Assembly (NCBI RefSeq): GCF_902804475.1
Contig: NZ_CADCSU010000040.1
Coordinates: forward strand, 1 to 64,000
DNA length: 64,000 bases
Origin: Flavobacterium bizetiae
Lineage (GTDB): Bacteria; Bacteroidota; Bacteroidia; Flavobacteriales; Flavobacteriaceae
Direction: 5' to 3'
Part shown: positions 7,646 through 17,460 of the stretch, one piece after another
How positions within the stretch are numbered: the first letter of the stretch is position 1
Layout: every line of letters begins with the position of its first letter
The notes under the pieces: model-generated
Told to the model about the DNA's origin: nothing
What the model saw: the letters and a program-made list of their open reading frames with translations, nothing else
Databases searched by the model: none
Translations under genes and position numbers: made by a program

Positions 7646-8782
7646 CTAAAATACGAAATTTCCTAACAATTCTAAAACCTGATTAATTTCTTCTTCTGAG
7701 TTATAGCTATGAATACAAAAACGAAGACGCTCCTGCCCTTCCGGAACGGTTGGCGAAAGTATAGCTTTTATATCAAAACCTTTATCTTGTAATTGTTGTG
7801 CTAATCGTTTTACGTTTTCGTTACCCGGAACAATGGCTGATTGTATGGCAGATTTGCTTCGCACAAACATTGGCTTTAAGCCTAATAAATTCTTTTGCTG
7901 ATTGAATACTACAATATTCTGACGTAATTTTTCGATTATTGCTTTTTCAATTTCTAATTGCTGATAAGCGACTAAAATTGTCGCAACTGAATGTGGAGAT
8001 AATCCGGTTGTATAAATAAAACTTCGGGCAAAGTTTATTAAATATTCTTTAAGTTCTGTACTTCCTAAAATTACTGAACCGTGGCAACCCAAACCTTTTC
8101 CGAAAGTCATAATTCGGGCAAAAATTCTATTATGTAAATTAAGATACTGGATCAAACCTTCGCCTTTTTCACCAAAAACGCCTAAAGTATGCGCTTCATC
8201 AACTATTAAATAACATTTGTACTTTTCTGAAAGTTCAACCAATTCCTCTAAATTCGGACTATCGCCATCCATAGAGAAAACTGTTTCAGTAACAATATAG
8301 ATATTGGTATCAGGAAATTTTTGAATTAATCGTTCTAAATCTTCAAAATCATTATGGTTGAATTTATAAGATTTAGCATTCGACATTATAATTCCGTCGC
8401 GAATAGAAGCATGACTTAATTCATCATACAAAATAACATCATTTCGCTGCGGTACAGCGCTAAAAAAACCAACATTGGCATCGTAACCCGAATTAAAGAT
8501 TAAAGCCGATTCAACGTCATGAAATTGAGCAATAAACTTTTCTGCTATTTGATATAACGAATGATTACCAGAAATTAATCGGGATCCCGTTGCGCCGTTT
8601 TGAATCATTTCATTTTCGACTAAATAATGATGCGCTAATTTGAAAATCGTTTCAGATCTGGAAAATCCGATATAATCATTAGAAGAAAAATCGACACGAT
8701 TATTAAAACCAGGCAATTGTCGCAAAGAATTATTTTGCTTACGATCGTCTAACTTTTGAATCAGGTTTGCTGGTAATTTCAT
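7646..8782 (-). CDS. bioF: 8-amino-7-oxononanoate synthase (BioF)
   Basis: PLP-dependent alpha-oxoamine synthase joining pimeloyl thioester and L-alanine to give KAPA, the first committed step of the biotin rings. 378 residues. DFSSNDYIGF (31-40), GATGSRLISGNH (63-74), the DEAHTLGVFG PLP-binding loop (195-204) and Lys229 in TFGKGLG are all present. A CAAAGTTA box (TAACTTTG on the coding strand) ends 5 bp before the ATG, implying a very short leader. It lies about 3.3 kb away from bioD on the same strand. Confidence 0.92.
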   Translation of the reverse strand: MKLPANLIQKLDDRKQNNSLRQLPGFNNRVDFSSNDYIGFSRSETIFKLAHHYLVENEMIQNGATGSRLISGNHSLYQIAEKFIAQFHDVESALIFNSGYDANVGFFSAVPQRNDVILYDELSHASIRDGIIMSNAKSYKFNHNDFEDLERLIQKFPDTNIYIVTETVFSMDGDSPNLEELVELSEKYKCYLIVDEAHTLGVFGEKGEGLIQYLNLHNRIFARIMTFGKGLGCHGSVILGSTELKEYLINFARSFIYTTGLSPHSVATILVAYQQLEIEKAIIEKLRQNIVVFNQQKNLLGLKPMFVRSKSAIQSAIVPGNENVKRLAQQLQDKGFDIKAILSPTVPEGQERLRFCIHSYNSEEEINQVLELLGNFVF

Positions 8783-8787
8783 AAAAG

Positions 8788-8795
8788 CAAAGTTA
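8788..8795 (-). promoter_or_regulatory. TAACTTTG -7 box of bioF
   Basis: Matches the Bacteroidota TAnnTTTG consensus on the minus strand. It is 5 bp from the bioF ATG, so the transcript would be nearly leaderless. No good TTG -33 element seen. Confidence 0.45.
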
Positions 8796-8859
8796 TGAAA
8801 TTGAAGTTGATATTATATAACAGCGGGAGTTTGATCGCCCGCTGTTATTAATCTAATTT

Positions 8860-9498
8860 TTAAACTGCACTTATAAAAGGCGATTGTTGACTAAATTTTG
8901 ATTCTGTCATTTCCCGAATCATAAATTGCGCAATAGCTATTGCACTAATTTTATCTCCCAAACAATCTTCAACATTTACTACAATCTCAGAACTTAGATC
9001 TGTAAACTCTATAAACGGAACACGAACCTGAGTCCAATTAATATCACTTTCAACCAACAAATCATAAGCCTTTTGGCGGTCTTCCTGAATAATCGAGAAA
9101 TTAGCTTTCATCCAATCTGTTGCCATTTGGGTTTTCTCGCTTTTTTTATCGAATGGAGTATCGATATTAAGTCCCGCCAATAACAAATAGCGTTCAATTC
9201 CGTAATTACTCATTACCTGCAAAATGTTTTGAGTAGCTGCACTTGCAACCAAAGGCTCATCTTTACGTTGCCCAATTGTACTTAGAACTGCATCGCAATC
9301 TTTTAGCAATGATTGTATAGATTTCAACTCAAGCGCATCGCCTTTGATTATTTCGATTTGACTACTTTGAATAGAAAAGCTTTCCGGATTTCTTAACAAA
9401 AGTTTTATGCTAAATCCTTCTTTTAATAACTGGTTTACAAGATAATTTCCAGTTCTTCCACCACCGCCCAACACGGCAACTTTTTTTATATTTTTCAT
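8860..9498 (-). CDS. NmrA-like NAD(P)-binding reductase/isomerase
   Basis: A 212-residue short-chain-dehydrogenase-type Rossmann protein. It begins KKVAVLGGGGRTGNYLV, a dinucleotide-binding GGxGxTG variant, followed by LLRNPESF where an Arg would favour NADP. It has no YxxxK pair in the usual spacing, so it is closer to the NmrA/BVR-B-like atypical group than to classical SDRs. Substrate unknown. It stands alone, with a gap on each side. Confidence 0.75.
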   Translation of the reverse strand: MKNIKKVAVLGGGGRTGNYLVNQLLKEGFSIKLLLRNPESFSIQSSQIEIIKGDALELKSIQSLLKDCDAVLSTIGQRKDEPLVASAATQNILQVMSNYGIERYLLLAGLNIDTPFDKKSEKTQMATDWMKANFSIIQEDRQKAYDLLVESDINWTQVRVPFIEFTDLSSEIVVNVEDCLGDKISAIAIAQFMIREMTESKFSQQSPFISAV

Positions 9499-9629
9499 AT
9501 ATTCTTTATAAAATTTGACATAAATAAATGCGTCTTATCAGGTTGATAAAACGAAATAATAAAAGCTTACTGAGCCTTTATAACTGATCAATATTTTATA
9601 AAGAGATTCTAATAGTACAAATATAACAC

Positions 9630-9665
9630 AAAAAAAGCCATTCAGTTGAGTGAATGACTTTTTCA
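9630..9665 (-). terminator. Terminator after the small exported protein pair
   Basis: Stem of 9631-9644 with 9651-9663 (one G-T pair), short loop, A-run on the left. It lies 78 bp past the stop at 9743. Confidence 0.65.
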
Positions 9666-9742
9666 TTTATTTCGCAATTGTTAAGTATACTGTTCTTATG
9701 TAATAGAACAAAAACACTATTTATTGCAAATTTCTATTTGCA

Positions 9743-10027
9743 CTAGAAAATTGTATAAGTAACAGTAGTAGTTGTGGTACTTTTAATAGTGTAATTTGTA
9801 CCAGCTGGTAATCCACGCTTAACAATATCACGTTCTATAGGAATAAGTGGCGACTCGCAACAACTATTCCACGGAATTGTATATGTAGCACCAAATACAG
9901 CATTTACTACTTTAGCTTGTTTTTGATTATTTTTTAAAGGCTTAATAACAGCATTAGAAGCTGAAGTCAATGACATTGTACCAAAACCTAACGCTACTAA
10001 AAGCATTACTGAAAAGACTTTTTTCAT
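9743..10027 (-). CDS. Small exported cysteine-pair protein, copy 2
   Basis: A 94-residue protein with a signal-peptide-like start (MKKVFSVMLLVALGFGTMSL) and a mature part of about 65 residues. The core FGATYTIPW, then CCESPL, ERD, KRGLP and a Thr-rich beta-like end (STTTTTVTYTIF) is shared with the gene 13 bp upstream. The two neighbouring cysteines and small exported size would fit a secreted peptide or an envelope factor. I recognise no named family. Confidence 0.7.
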   Translation of the reverse strand: MKKVFSVMLLVALGFGTMSLTSASNAVIKPLKNNQKQAKVVNAVFGATYTIPWNSCCESPLIPIERDIVKRGLPAGTNYTIKSTTTTTVTYTIF

Positions 10028-10040
10028 AATTTTAAACAGA

Positions 10041-10325
10041 TTAATTGATTTTATAAGTTACAGTAGTACTGGTAGTACTTAAAACAGTGTAATTAGTTGG
10101 CGGAAGTCCACGTTTAATAAGATCTCGTTCAACCGCACTAAGTGGCGACTCACAGCAAATTCCTAACCACGGTGCCGTGTAAGTTGCACCAAATACAACA
10201 TTTGCAACTTCAACTTTTTGTTGATTTTTTATTGAAGAATTAGCAACATCATTAGAACTTGTGCTTAATGACATTGTTCCAAAACCTAATGCTATTACTA
10301 GCATTCCTAAAAAAGCTTTTTTCAT
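10041..10325 (-). CDS. Small exported cysteine-pair protein, copy 1
   Basis: A 94-residue tandem paralogue of the next gene: same length, same signal-like start (MKKAFLGMLVIALGFGTMSL), same FGATYTAPW, CCESPL, VERDLIKRGLP and STTSTTVTYKI blocks. Most differences fall at 22-42, just after the signal peptide. A TATATTTG box lies 29 bp before the start, and one terminator follows copy 2, so the pair is one transcript. Function unknown. Confidence 0.7.
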   Translation of the reverse strand: MKKAFLGMLVIALGFGTMSLSTSSNDVANSSIKNQQKVEVANVVFGATYTAPWLGICCESPLSAVERDLIKRGLPPTNYTVLSTTSTTVTYKIN

Positions 10326-10354
10326 AATAAAATGTTTAAGTGTTAATATACTTA

Positions 10355-10362
10355 CAAATATA
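10355..10362 (-). promoter_or_regulatory. TATATTTG -7 box for the tandem small-protein pair
   Basis: CAAATATA on the plus strand matches TAnnTTTG on the minus strand, 29 bp before the first start codon. Confidence 0.5.
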
Positions 10363-10527
10363 TCAGGTATATGAAAAAATCCTTACACATTTTTCGCTCT
10401 TTTTTTGTTTATTTTGTTAATTTTCTGACATTTAAATTAAATTGGCTTCGAAAAAATTAAAGAATAATAGAAAATTAACTTAAAGAAAAGCACTTTCGCA
10501 AACCTATTCTTGCTGCAAAAAGCGCAT

Positions 10528-10561
10528 AAAAAAAGCCAGACATCACTGTCTGGCTTTTTTT
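10528..10561 (-). terminator. Terminator after atpC
   Basis: A 15-bp stem including GCCAGACA, a TCAC loop and long A and T runs, 20 bp past the atpC stop. Confidence 0.9.
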
Positions 10562-10580
10562 CAATTATTTTGAAATTGTC

Positions 10581-10862
10581 TTAGTCAACTAAAACAATTA
10601 CTTTATTGTCTTTCATCTCGATTGTTCCTGATTCAATCTCTAATGTATAAGTCTGGTCGTTTACTCTCGTAAATTTACCTGCTACTTCTTTAGAAAAATT
10701 AAAACTTGGTGCTGCAATCTTTACAGTTCCTTTTTCAAGAATAGAAACAATAGGAGCGTGATTATTCAATATTTGAAAGCTTCCATCAACTCCAGGCAAT
10801 GTAACAGATGTTACTTCTCCTGAAAATAATTTTGCCTCTGGTGATACTATTTCTAAAATCAT
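10581..10862 (-). CDS. atpC: F1F0 ATP synthase epsilon subunit
   Basis: A 93-residue protein corresponding to the N-terminal beta-sandwich only: LEIVSPEAKLFSGEV, GSFQILNNHAPIVSIL and EIESGTIEMKDNKVIVLV are typical. The C-terminal helical hairpin present in the ~135-residue E. coli subunit is missing, as is common in Bacteroidota, so inhibition of ATP hydrolysis by that hairpin would be absent. It follows atpD with an 81-bp spacer. Confidence 0.93.
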   Translation of the reverse strand: MILEIVSPEAKLFSGEVTSVTLPGVDGSFQILNNHAPIVSILEKGTVKIAAPSFNFSKEVAGKFTRVNDQTYTLEIESGTIEMKDNKVIVLVD

Positions 10863-10870
10863 CTTTTTTT

Positions 10871-10941
10871 AGTTATGAGTTATAAGTTATGAGTTATAAG
10901 TGAGTTGGTACTCATAATTTATAACTCATAATTCATAATTA
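10871..10941. repeat. Repetitive hairpin between atpD and atpC
   Basis: The left arm (10871-10905) is made of AGTTATGAGTTATA units; the right arm (10910-10941) is made of their near reverse complement. It could fold in the atpDC message between the two genes. Confidence 0.75.
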
Positions 10942-10943
10942 TA

Positions 10944-12458
<1,515 letters not shown>

Positions 12459-12516
12459 TTATGTATTTATTAAATAGCTATTTAGGTTTATCGAAAATAC
12501 CCTCTTTTTCAAAGCG

Positions 12517-12524
12517 CAAAGATA
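12517..12524 (-). promoter_or_regulatory. TATCTTTG -7 box of atpDC
   Basis: CAAAGATA on the plus strand, with an AT-rich upstream region and no other gene between. The leader would be about 55 nt. Confidence 0.5.
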
Positions 12525-12634
12525 ATTTTTTAAAATATAAAATCAATATTTTTTTTATAAAAAATACCATGATTTTGTTTGATTCATAAATCTAAGGCTT
12601 CAAATATCTAAAAAAGCATTTTTTAACAAAATAA

Positions 12635-12670
12635 AAAAAGCCACTACATCTTGACAATGAGTGGCTTTTT
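12635..12670 (-). terminator. Terminator after the GDSL lipoprotein
   Basis: An 11-bp stem (12635-12645 with 12660-12670), 14-nt loop and flanking A and T runs, just past the stop at 12686. Confidence 0.8.
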
Positions 12671-12685
12671 AGTTAAAATTTAATC

Positions 12686-14251
12686 TTATTGAATCGTTAA
12701 CGGATATTGAATTGGATACGTTCCTAAATCTACATGACGCAATGTCGAACCATATTTTGCATTAATGGCATCTATAAAAATATTAGCAATCAAACCGTAA
12801 CCTCTTGGACTAGGATGTACACCATCCAGAGAGAAGGCGCCTCCAACTGCATATGAAGAAGTCATTGTAAAGTTCCCGAAGCGAATTCCTCCACTAGACA
12901 ACTTTGTCATCACACCTCTTGTATCTACCAATGCTAATCCTTTTGCATCTGCAGCAGCAGCAATTATTGTATTATAAGTATCTGTAGCCACTCTAATTTC
13001 AGCAATTTCAGTCGGAATTAATATATGCTTATCTTGTAATGGAAATGAGATTCCAAATGCATTTAATGGATAAGGAGGAGCAATTCCTAAACCAGACTCA
13101 TCTGCTTTTGGCGCTTTACCAATAGCATTCTTTGTAGTTAACAATATCAGATCTGTAGATTTGGCCTGTCTGGCTTGCCCAAAGATCGCTCCGTAAAAAG
13201 CAGCTGTTTGCGCCCCTAATGATGGTGTAAATATTGTTGCCAACTGAGTAGCCAGATTAGGCAACGTCTCATCTTTCATCAGTAGTGGACTTGTAGAAGT
13301 TTCAGACAACAAATTAATTCTGTCTCCTGCACCAAGAGCCGTTAAAGCGGCTTTTAGCGGACCATATAATTGCGCATTAAGCAATTTAATCGTGGCCAGA
13401 CCAGCTACCTCATTTTCTAAACCAATTGATTTCGCTGTAAGCGGATTGTAAGGTACTGTTGTAAAGTGTGGCAACGTTGTAATGTATGGCAAATTAGCCA
13501 CTACTCCTTTTGCACCATTAGAAGTCAAAGTGTTAACGAGCGTATTGTAGGCAAAATTAAAAGTTGCAGTTGGTGTAATATCATCTCCTAAAACCGGATC
13601 CTGAGAAGTAGGCACACCACCATTTGTAGCATAACCTAAAACATCGTTACCCCCTATAAACAAAGAGAAGAACGTAGGAGCCTGAGCCATGGCATCAGCC
13701 AGAATACTTGTAGTAGGTGAAGAAGAAAAACGCGCAAAATAAGGATTTGCTGTAGCCGGAGTTGCAAAAACACCTGCAAGATTTCCGTATCCAGGCGCTA
13801 ACAAATGAAAACTTTTTGCCCCAGGAACTCCCATATTATTAAAAGTTCCTGTTAAACGTGCTGTTATAGCCGTTCCGGAGACTCCAGGAATATTTACAGG
13901 ACTTCTTGTAACTGGATCAAAAACAAACCTTGTTGGAAATTTAGGAATTTGCACACCACCAGAAGAAAATCCGCCAGTATTGTCTAACATAAAAGGAGTT
14001 GTAAAAGCACCACCACCAGCGGCCGCAAATTGTTGCGACAATATATTAGTATAAGCATTACTCTGCCCTTTTGCAAACAACGCTCCATCACTGTAACCCG
14101 CAGCAAAAGAATCTCCAAGTGCTACATATTTAGTAAAAACCGCTGTTCCCGGAACAACAGGAACTTCTGCCGGCTCATCATTACTATCATCATTATTACA
14201 CGCTACAACGATTAAAGAAACCAGTAGTAGCCATTTTATATTTTTTTTCAT
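12686..14251 (-). CDS. SGNH/GDSL-family lipoprotein hydrolase
   Basis: A 521-residue lipoprotein: signal peptide then a lipobox ending at Cys18 (VVACNND). The block I motif VALGDSFAAGYSDG gives nucleophile Ser48; FIGGNDVLGYA is block III; LDGVHPSPRGYGLI near the C-terminus provides the Asp-His pair. It would be an outer-membrane-anchored esterase or lipase. It lies 88 bp after a TonB receptor with no terminator between, so the pair probably form one operon; the esterase may release a ligand the receptor imports. Substrate not evident. Confidence 0.88.
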   Translation of the reverse strand: MKKNIKWLLLVSLIVVACNNDDSNDEPAEVPVVPGTAVFTKYVALGDSFAAGYSDGALFAKGQSNAYTNILSQQFAAAGGGAFTTPFMLDNTGGFSSGGVQIPKFPTRFVFDPVTRSPVNIPGVSGTAITARLTGTFNNMGVPGAKSFHLLAPGYGNLAGVFATPATANPYFARFSSSPTTSILADAMAQAPTFFSLFIGGNDVLGYATNGGVPTSQDPVLGDDITPTATFNFAYNTLVNTLTSNGAKGVVANLPYITTLPHFTTVPYNPLTAKSIGLENEVAGLATIKLLNAQLYGPLKAALTALGAGDRINLLSETSTSPLLMKDETLPNLATQLATIFTPSLGAQTAAFYGAIFGQARQAKSTDLILLTTKNAIGKAPKADESGLGIAPPYPLNAFGISFPLQDKHILIPTEIAEIRVATDTYNTIIAAAADAKGLALVDTRGVMTKLSSGGIRFGNFTMTSSYAVGGAFSLDGVHPSPRGYGLIANIFIDAINAKYGSTLRHVDLGTYPIQYPLTIQ

Positions 14252-14339
14252 GTTGTTAACTTTTAAAATTATTAGCTCTTTCTTAATTCATAAGTCTTAA
14301 AAAGAAAGAAAAACATTTCGACCGAATCATCATTTTCAT

Positions 14340-17156
14340 TTAAGGATTAATCACCCATGAAGCAAACCACATTTGACCAATCATACCCGCACCCACTACC
14401 TGAAGATAATCTTTTCCAAAAAGATTCGTTGCCCCAACCTTGATAACAGATTTCAATTTTGGAATACCATAATTAATCTGAGCATCAAGAACTGTATTTT
14501 CCGGAATCATACCGTCTCCAAAAGAAGATTGCCATAAGTATTCTGTGTTCCATCTTACATTAATATTAAAACCTAGATTTTTAGCGACTTTAGCATTACC
14601 AAAAGATCCTTTAATTCTATGTTTTGGCGTATTAAATCCAGCAACAAAACTTGGATCTTCTTTCTGATCAAAATTAAATTGAGCATAATTATAATTAACT
14701 CCTAATTCAAAATCTTTATATACTTTTTTAGACAAACCAATTCCAGCACCAAATGATGTGATCTGAGCAGTAGTATTAGTATAAATTTGATAAACTCTTC
14801 TGTCTCCAAAAGCAAGGGCAGCATATCCTAACTGAACATTAGGATCTGCAGAATTAGTTCCCACTACCCCATAGTAAGGTGTAATAACTCTTGAAGTATT
14901 CATAAAGTCATTATAAATATTGTAATATGCATTGATATCAATAGACAAATCATTTTGTACTACTGTACGATATCCTACCTCAAAAGCATGCACTTGTTCC
15001 GGTTTTACCAAACTAGGATTGGCAACTTTAAGATCAGCAGGATTTGCAGAAGCAGCAAATGCCTGAACAGAAGTTAATGTATATGAATTTTCATAAGCAC
15101 TACGTCCTGACAAATTAACCGTTGGCCCTACGTTAGCACCCGGTATAGCCTGACCAGCAAGACTCACAGGTTGTGTTTCCTGAAAACGATCTAAGTTATC
15201 CGGTGCAGACCCAACTAATGCAAAAGGACCTAAATCTAAACCAATATATTGATCCTGAGTTGTTGGATTACGGAAACCTGTTTGATAAGATGCTCTGAAA
15301 TTATGTCTTTTTGATTCTCCCGCAGCATATACAAAAGATACTCTTGGCGAAACATTTCCATCAAAATTCTGACTTTTGTCATAACGAACAGATCCTGTAA
15401 ATTTCAATCTGTCATCCAGCCATTTTTTTTGCAATTGAACATAAGCTCCATATTCTTTATATTCTATTGGACCATCATAATCCGTAAATATGGTTCCTTC
15501 TGAATCCATGATATATTTTCTCCAAGAACCTCCTACCTGAATTTCAGCAAATTTAACAACATCTCTCAAGTTGTAGTTTAAATCTGAATGATATAATTTT
15601 GAGTGATCAATAAATTTAGCCCCCTGAGTTAAATCAGGATTAGAAATAACCGTTGCAAGTGCACTATTGAATTGCGCAGAACCCGGCTCAAATCTTGCTG
15701 ATCTTGGCGCGCTTGGATTTTGCGGATCAATATTTGGTACTAATGGTAAATTTGGAGAAACATTATAGTCAGCAAAATTTCTCGCATAGTTAGAAGCGTC
15801 AGTTGCATTAAGACCAAGTACTGCCGAAGACAATTGATAAGCAGTTCCGTAATCTGTAAACCAGTTTTTATCTGATTTTGCTAATCTGTTAACATTCCAT
15901 CCGGCAAATCTCATATCATAAGAATTTCCAGCATCCTCACTTGTAAAATAAACCCTTCCAAAAAAGTTTTTCCCTTTTATTTCAAATTTCCCTTGTTGCA
16001 TCAAGAAATCTTTCAAAGCATATCTGTTTGCTCCCTGATAAATTGTACTTCCTGTACCAATTTTATATTGTAATATAATTTCAGTATCGTCCGCCCAAGG
16101 CTTAATATGAGCACTAAAGTCAGCTTTCATACTCTTAACCTTATTATCAGTCAAATCCTGTTCACGATATCCAGTTCTACTCACCTGCCCAACATTTGGA
16201 ATAAAGGTTGTAATCTCATCTCCATAGATATTTAAACCATCATAATTAGGATTATTAGCATGCCCAACAGAGCCGCCAGTCATACTTCTTGTATCAGCCG
16301 CGATCCACTCCGAAGCTTCCATATAAGTGAAATTCGCTTTCATCGCAAAATGCTTGGTAAATGCTTTGGCTGCCCTGATTCCAAAATCATTATAATCATT
16401 AGTTCCGGCAGCATTTTGATTTGTTTGCCCGTATTTGTAGTAAACGCTTATTCCTTCATTAGTAAAAGGACTTTTACTACTCATAAACATAATACCGTTA
16501 AAAGCATTCGCACCATACAATGCAGAAGATGCCCCAGGCAAAAGCTCAACACTAGCCACATCAATATCAGAAATACCAATTAAGTTACCTAGCACAAAAT
16601 TCAACGCTGGTGACGAATTATCCATCCCGTCAACTAACTGCATAAAACGCGTATTTGCCACCGTAGCAAAACCACGCGTATTTATCGATTTAAAAGAAAT
16701 ACTACTGGTATTAAAGTTAACCTCTTTTAAATTTTCTAAACCATCATAAAAAGTAGGTGCTGTTGTATTTTTAATTTCCTGAAGCCCCATTCTTTCAATA
16801 GTAACCGGAGATTCAATTACACGCTCAGGAGTTCTTGAAGCCGAAACCACAATTTCATCTAATTTTGTTTCTTCATCTCTTAAAACCACATTGATTTTTT
16901 GGCTTAACGAAGTAACATTAATTGTTTTACTCTCGAATCCAACTGCCGAAACCTTAATGGTAAAAGGCAGCTTAGCGGAAGTATTTAATTTAAATGAGCC
17001 ATCAAAATCGGTAGATGTTCCTGTAGAACTTCCTACTAAATTGATATTGGCACCAGGAATAGATTGTTTGTTACTATCAGTAACAGAACCAGTAATTGTA
17101 TTCTGCGCAAAGGATATTCCGCTGAAAAACAACATAATTAGCAAATACACTCTCAT
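14340..17156 (-). CDS. TonB-dependent outer-membrane receptor
   Basis: A 938-residue receptor with a signal peptide (to about 17), a carboxypeptidase-like beta-sandwich (TGSVTDSNKQSIPGANINL onward, to about 95), the junction KLDEIVVSASRTPERV, a plug (about 105-225) and a 22-strand barrel to the C-terminus. It lacks the SusC-length barrel and there is no SusD gene beside it, so it is of the general TBDT type. It is paired with the GDSL lipoprotein. Cargo unknown; a lipid or ester-linked ligand is a guess from that partner. Confidence 0.92.
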   Translation of the reverse strand: MRVYLLIMLFFSGISFAQNTITGSVTDSNKQSIPGANINLVGSSTGTSTDFDGSFKLNTSAKLPFTIKVSAVGFESKTINVTSLSQKINVVLRDEETKLDEIVVSASRTPERVIESPVTIERMGLQEIKNTTAPTFYDGLENLKEVNFNTSSISFKSINTRGFATVANTRFMQLVDGMDNSSPALNFVLGNLIGISDIDVASVELLPGASSALYGANAFNGIMFMSSKSPFTNEGISVYYKYGQTNQNAAGTNDYNDFGIRAAKAFTKHFAMKANFTYMEASEWIAADTRSMTGGSVGHANNPNYDGLNIYGDEITTFIPNVGQVSRTGYREQDLTDNKVKSMKADFSAHIKPWADDTEIILQYKIGTGSTIYQGANRYALKDFLMQQGKFEIKGKNFFGRVYFTSEDAGNSYDMRFAGWNVNRLAKSDKNWFTDYGTAYQLSSAVLGLNATDASNYARNFADYNVSPNLPLVPNIDPQNPSAPRSARFEPGSAQFNSALATVISNPDLTQGAKFIDHSKLYHSDLNYNLRDVVKFAEIQVGGSWRKYIMDSEGTIFTDYDGPIEYKEYGAYVQLQKKWLDDRLKFTGSVRYDKSQNFDGNVSPRVSFVYAAGESKRHNFRASYQTGFRNPTTQDQYIGLDLGPFALVGSAPDNLDRFQETQPVSLAGQAIPGANVGPTVNLSGRSAYENSYTLTSVQAFAASANPADLKVANPSLVKPEQVHAFEVGYRTVVQNDLSIDINAYYNIYNDFMNTSRVITPYYGVVGTNSADPNVQLGYAALAFGDRRVYQIYTNTTAQITSFGAGIGLSKKVYKDFELGVNYNYAQFNFDQKEDPSFVAGFNTPKHRIKGSFGNAKVAKNLGFNINVRWNTEYLWQSSFGDGMIPENTVLDAQINYGIPKLKSVIKVGATNLFGKDYLQVVGAGMIGQMWFASWVINP

Positions 17157-17405
17157 TTGGATTTGTTTTTGGTTAGTTTATATAGCCAAAATACAAATAT
17201 TTTTGATATTAATAAAAAAATGTTAAAAAAAATAAATATTCTATATAAATTTCGTTACAATTTTAACTATTTATCAATTACATTTCTTCAATTAAAATCA
17301 AAAATTAAACTCAATAAACGCAAAATACTATGCATACATATTATTTTTAATTAAAAAAATAAGGATTTAATAAAAATTAAGCATAAAGAAAAAACATATG
17401 GCAAT
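17157..17405. other. AT-rich spacer between glmS and the TonB receptor
   Basis: About 250 bp of very AT-rich DNA. It must hold the receptor promoter, but I see no exact TAnnTTTG box. No repeat or RNA structure noticed. Confidence 0.4.
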
Positions 17406-17437
17406 AAAAAAAAGCGAGATATAAATCTCGCTTTTTT
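17406..17437 (-). terminator. Terminator after glmS
   Basis: Stem AGCGAGAT/ATCTCGCT with a 4-nt loop, A-run to the left and T-run to the right, 24 bp past the glmS stop. Confidence 0.88.
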
Positions 17438-17460
17438 AACATATAAATATTTTAATCTAA

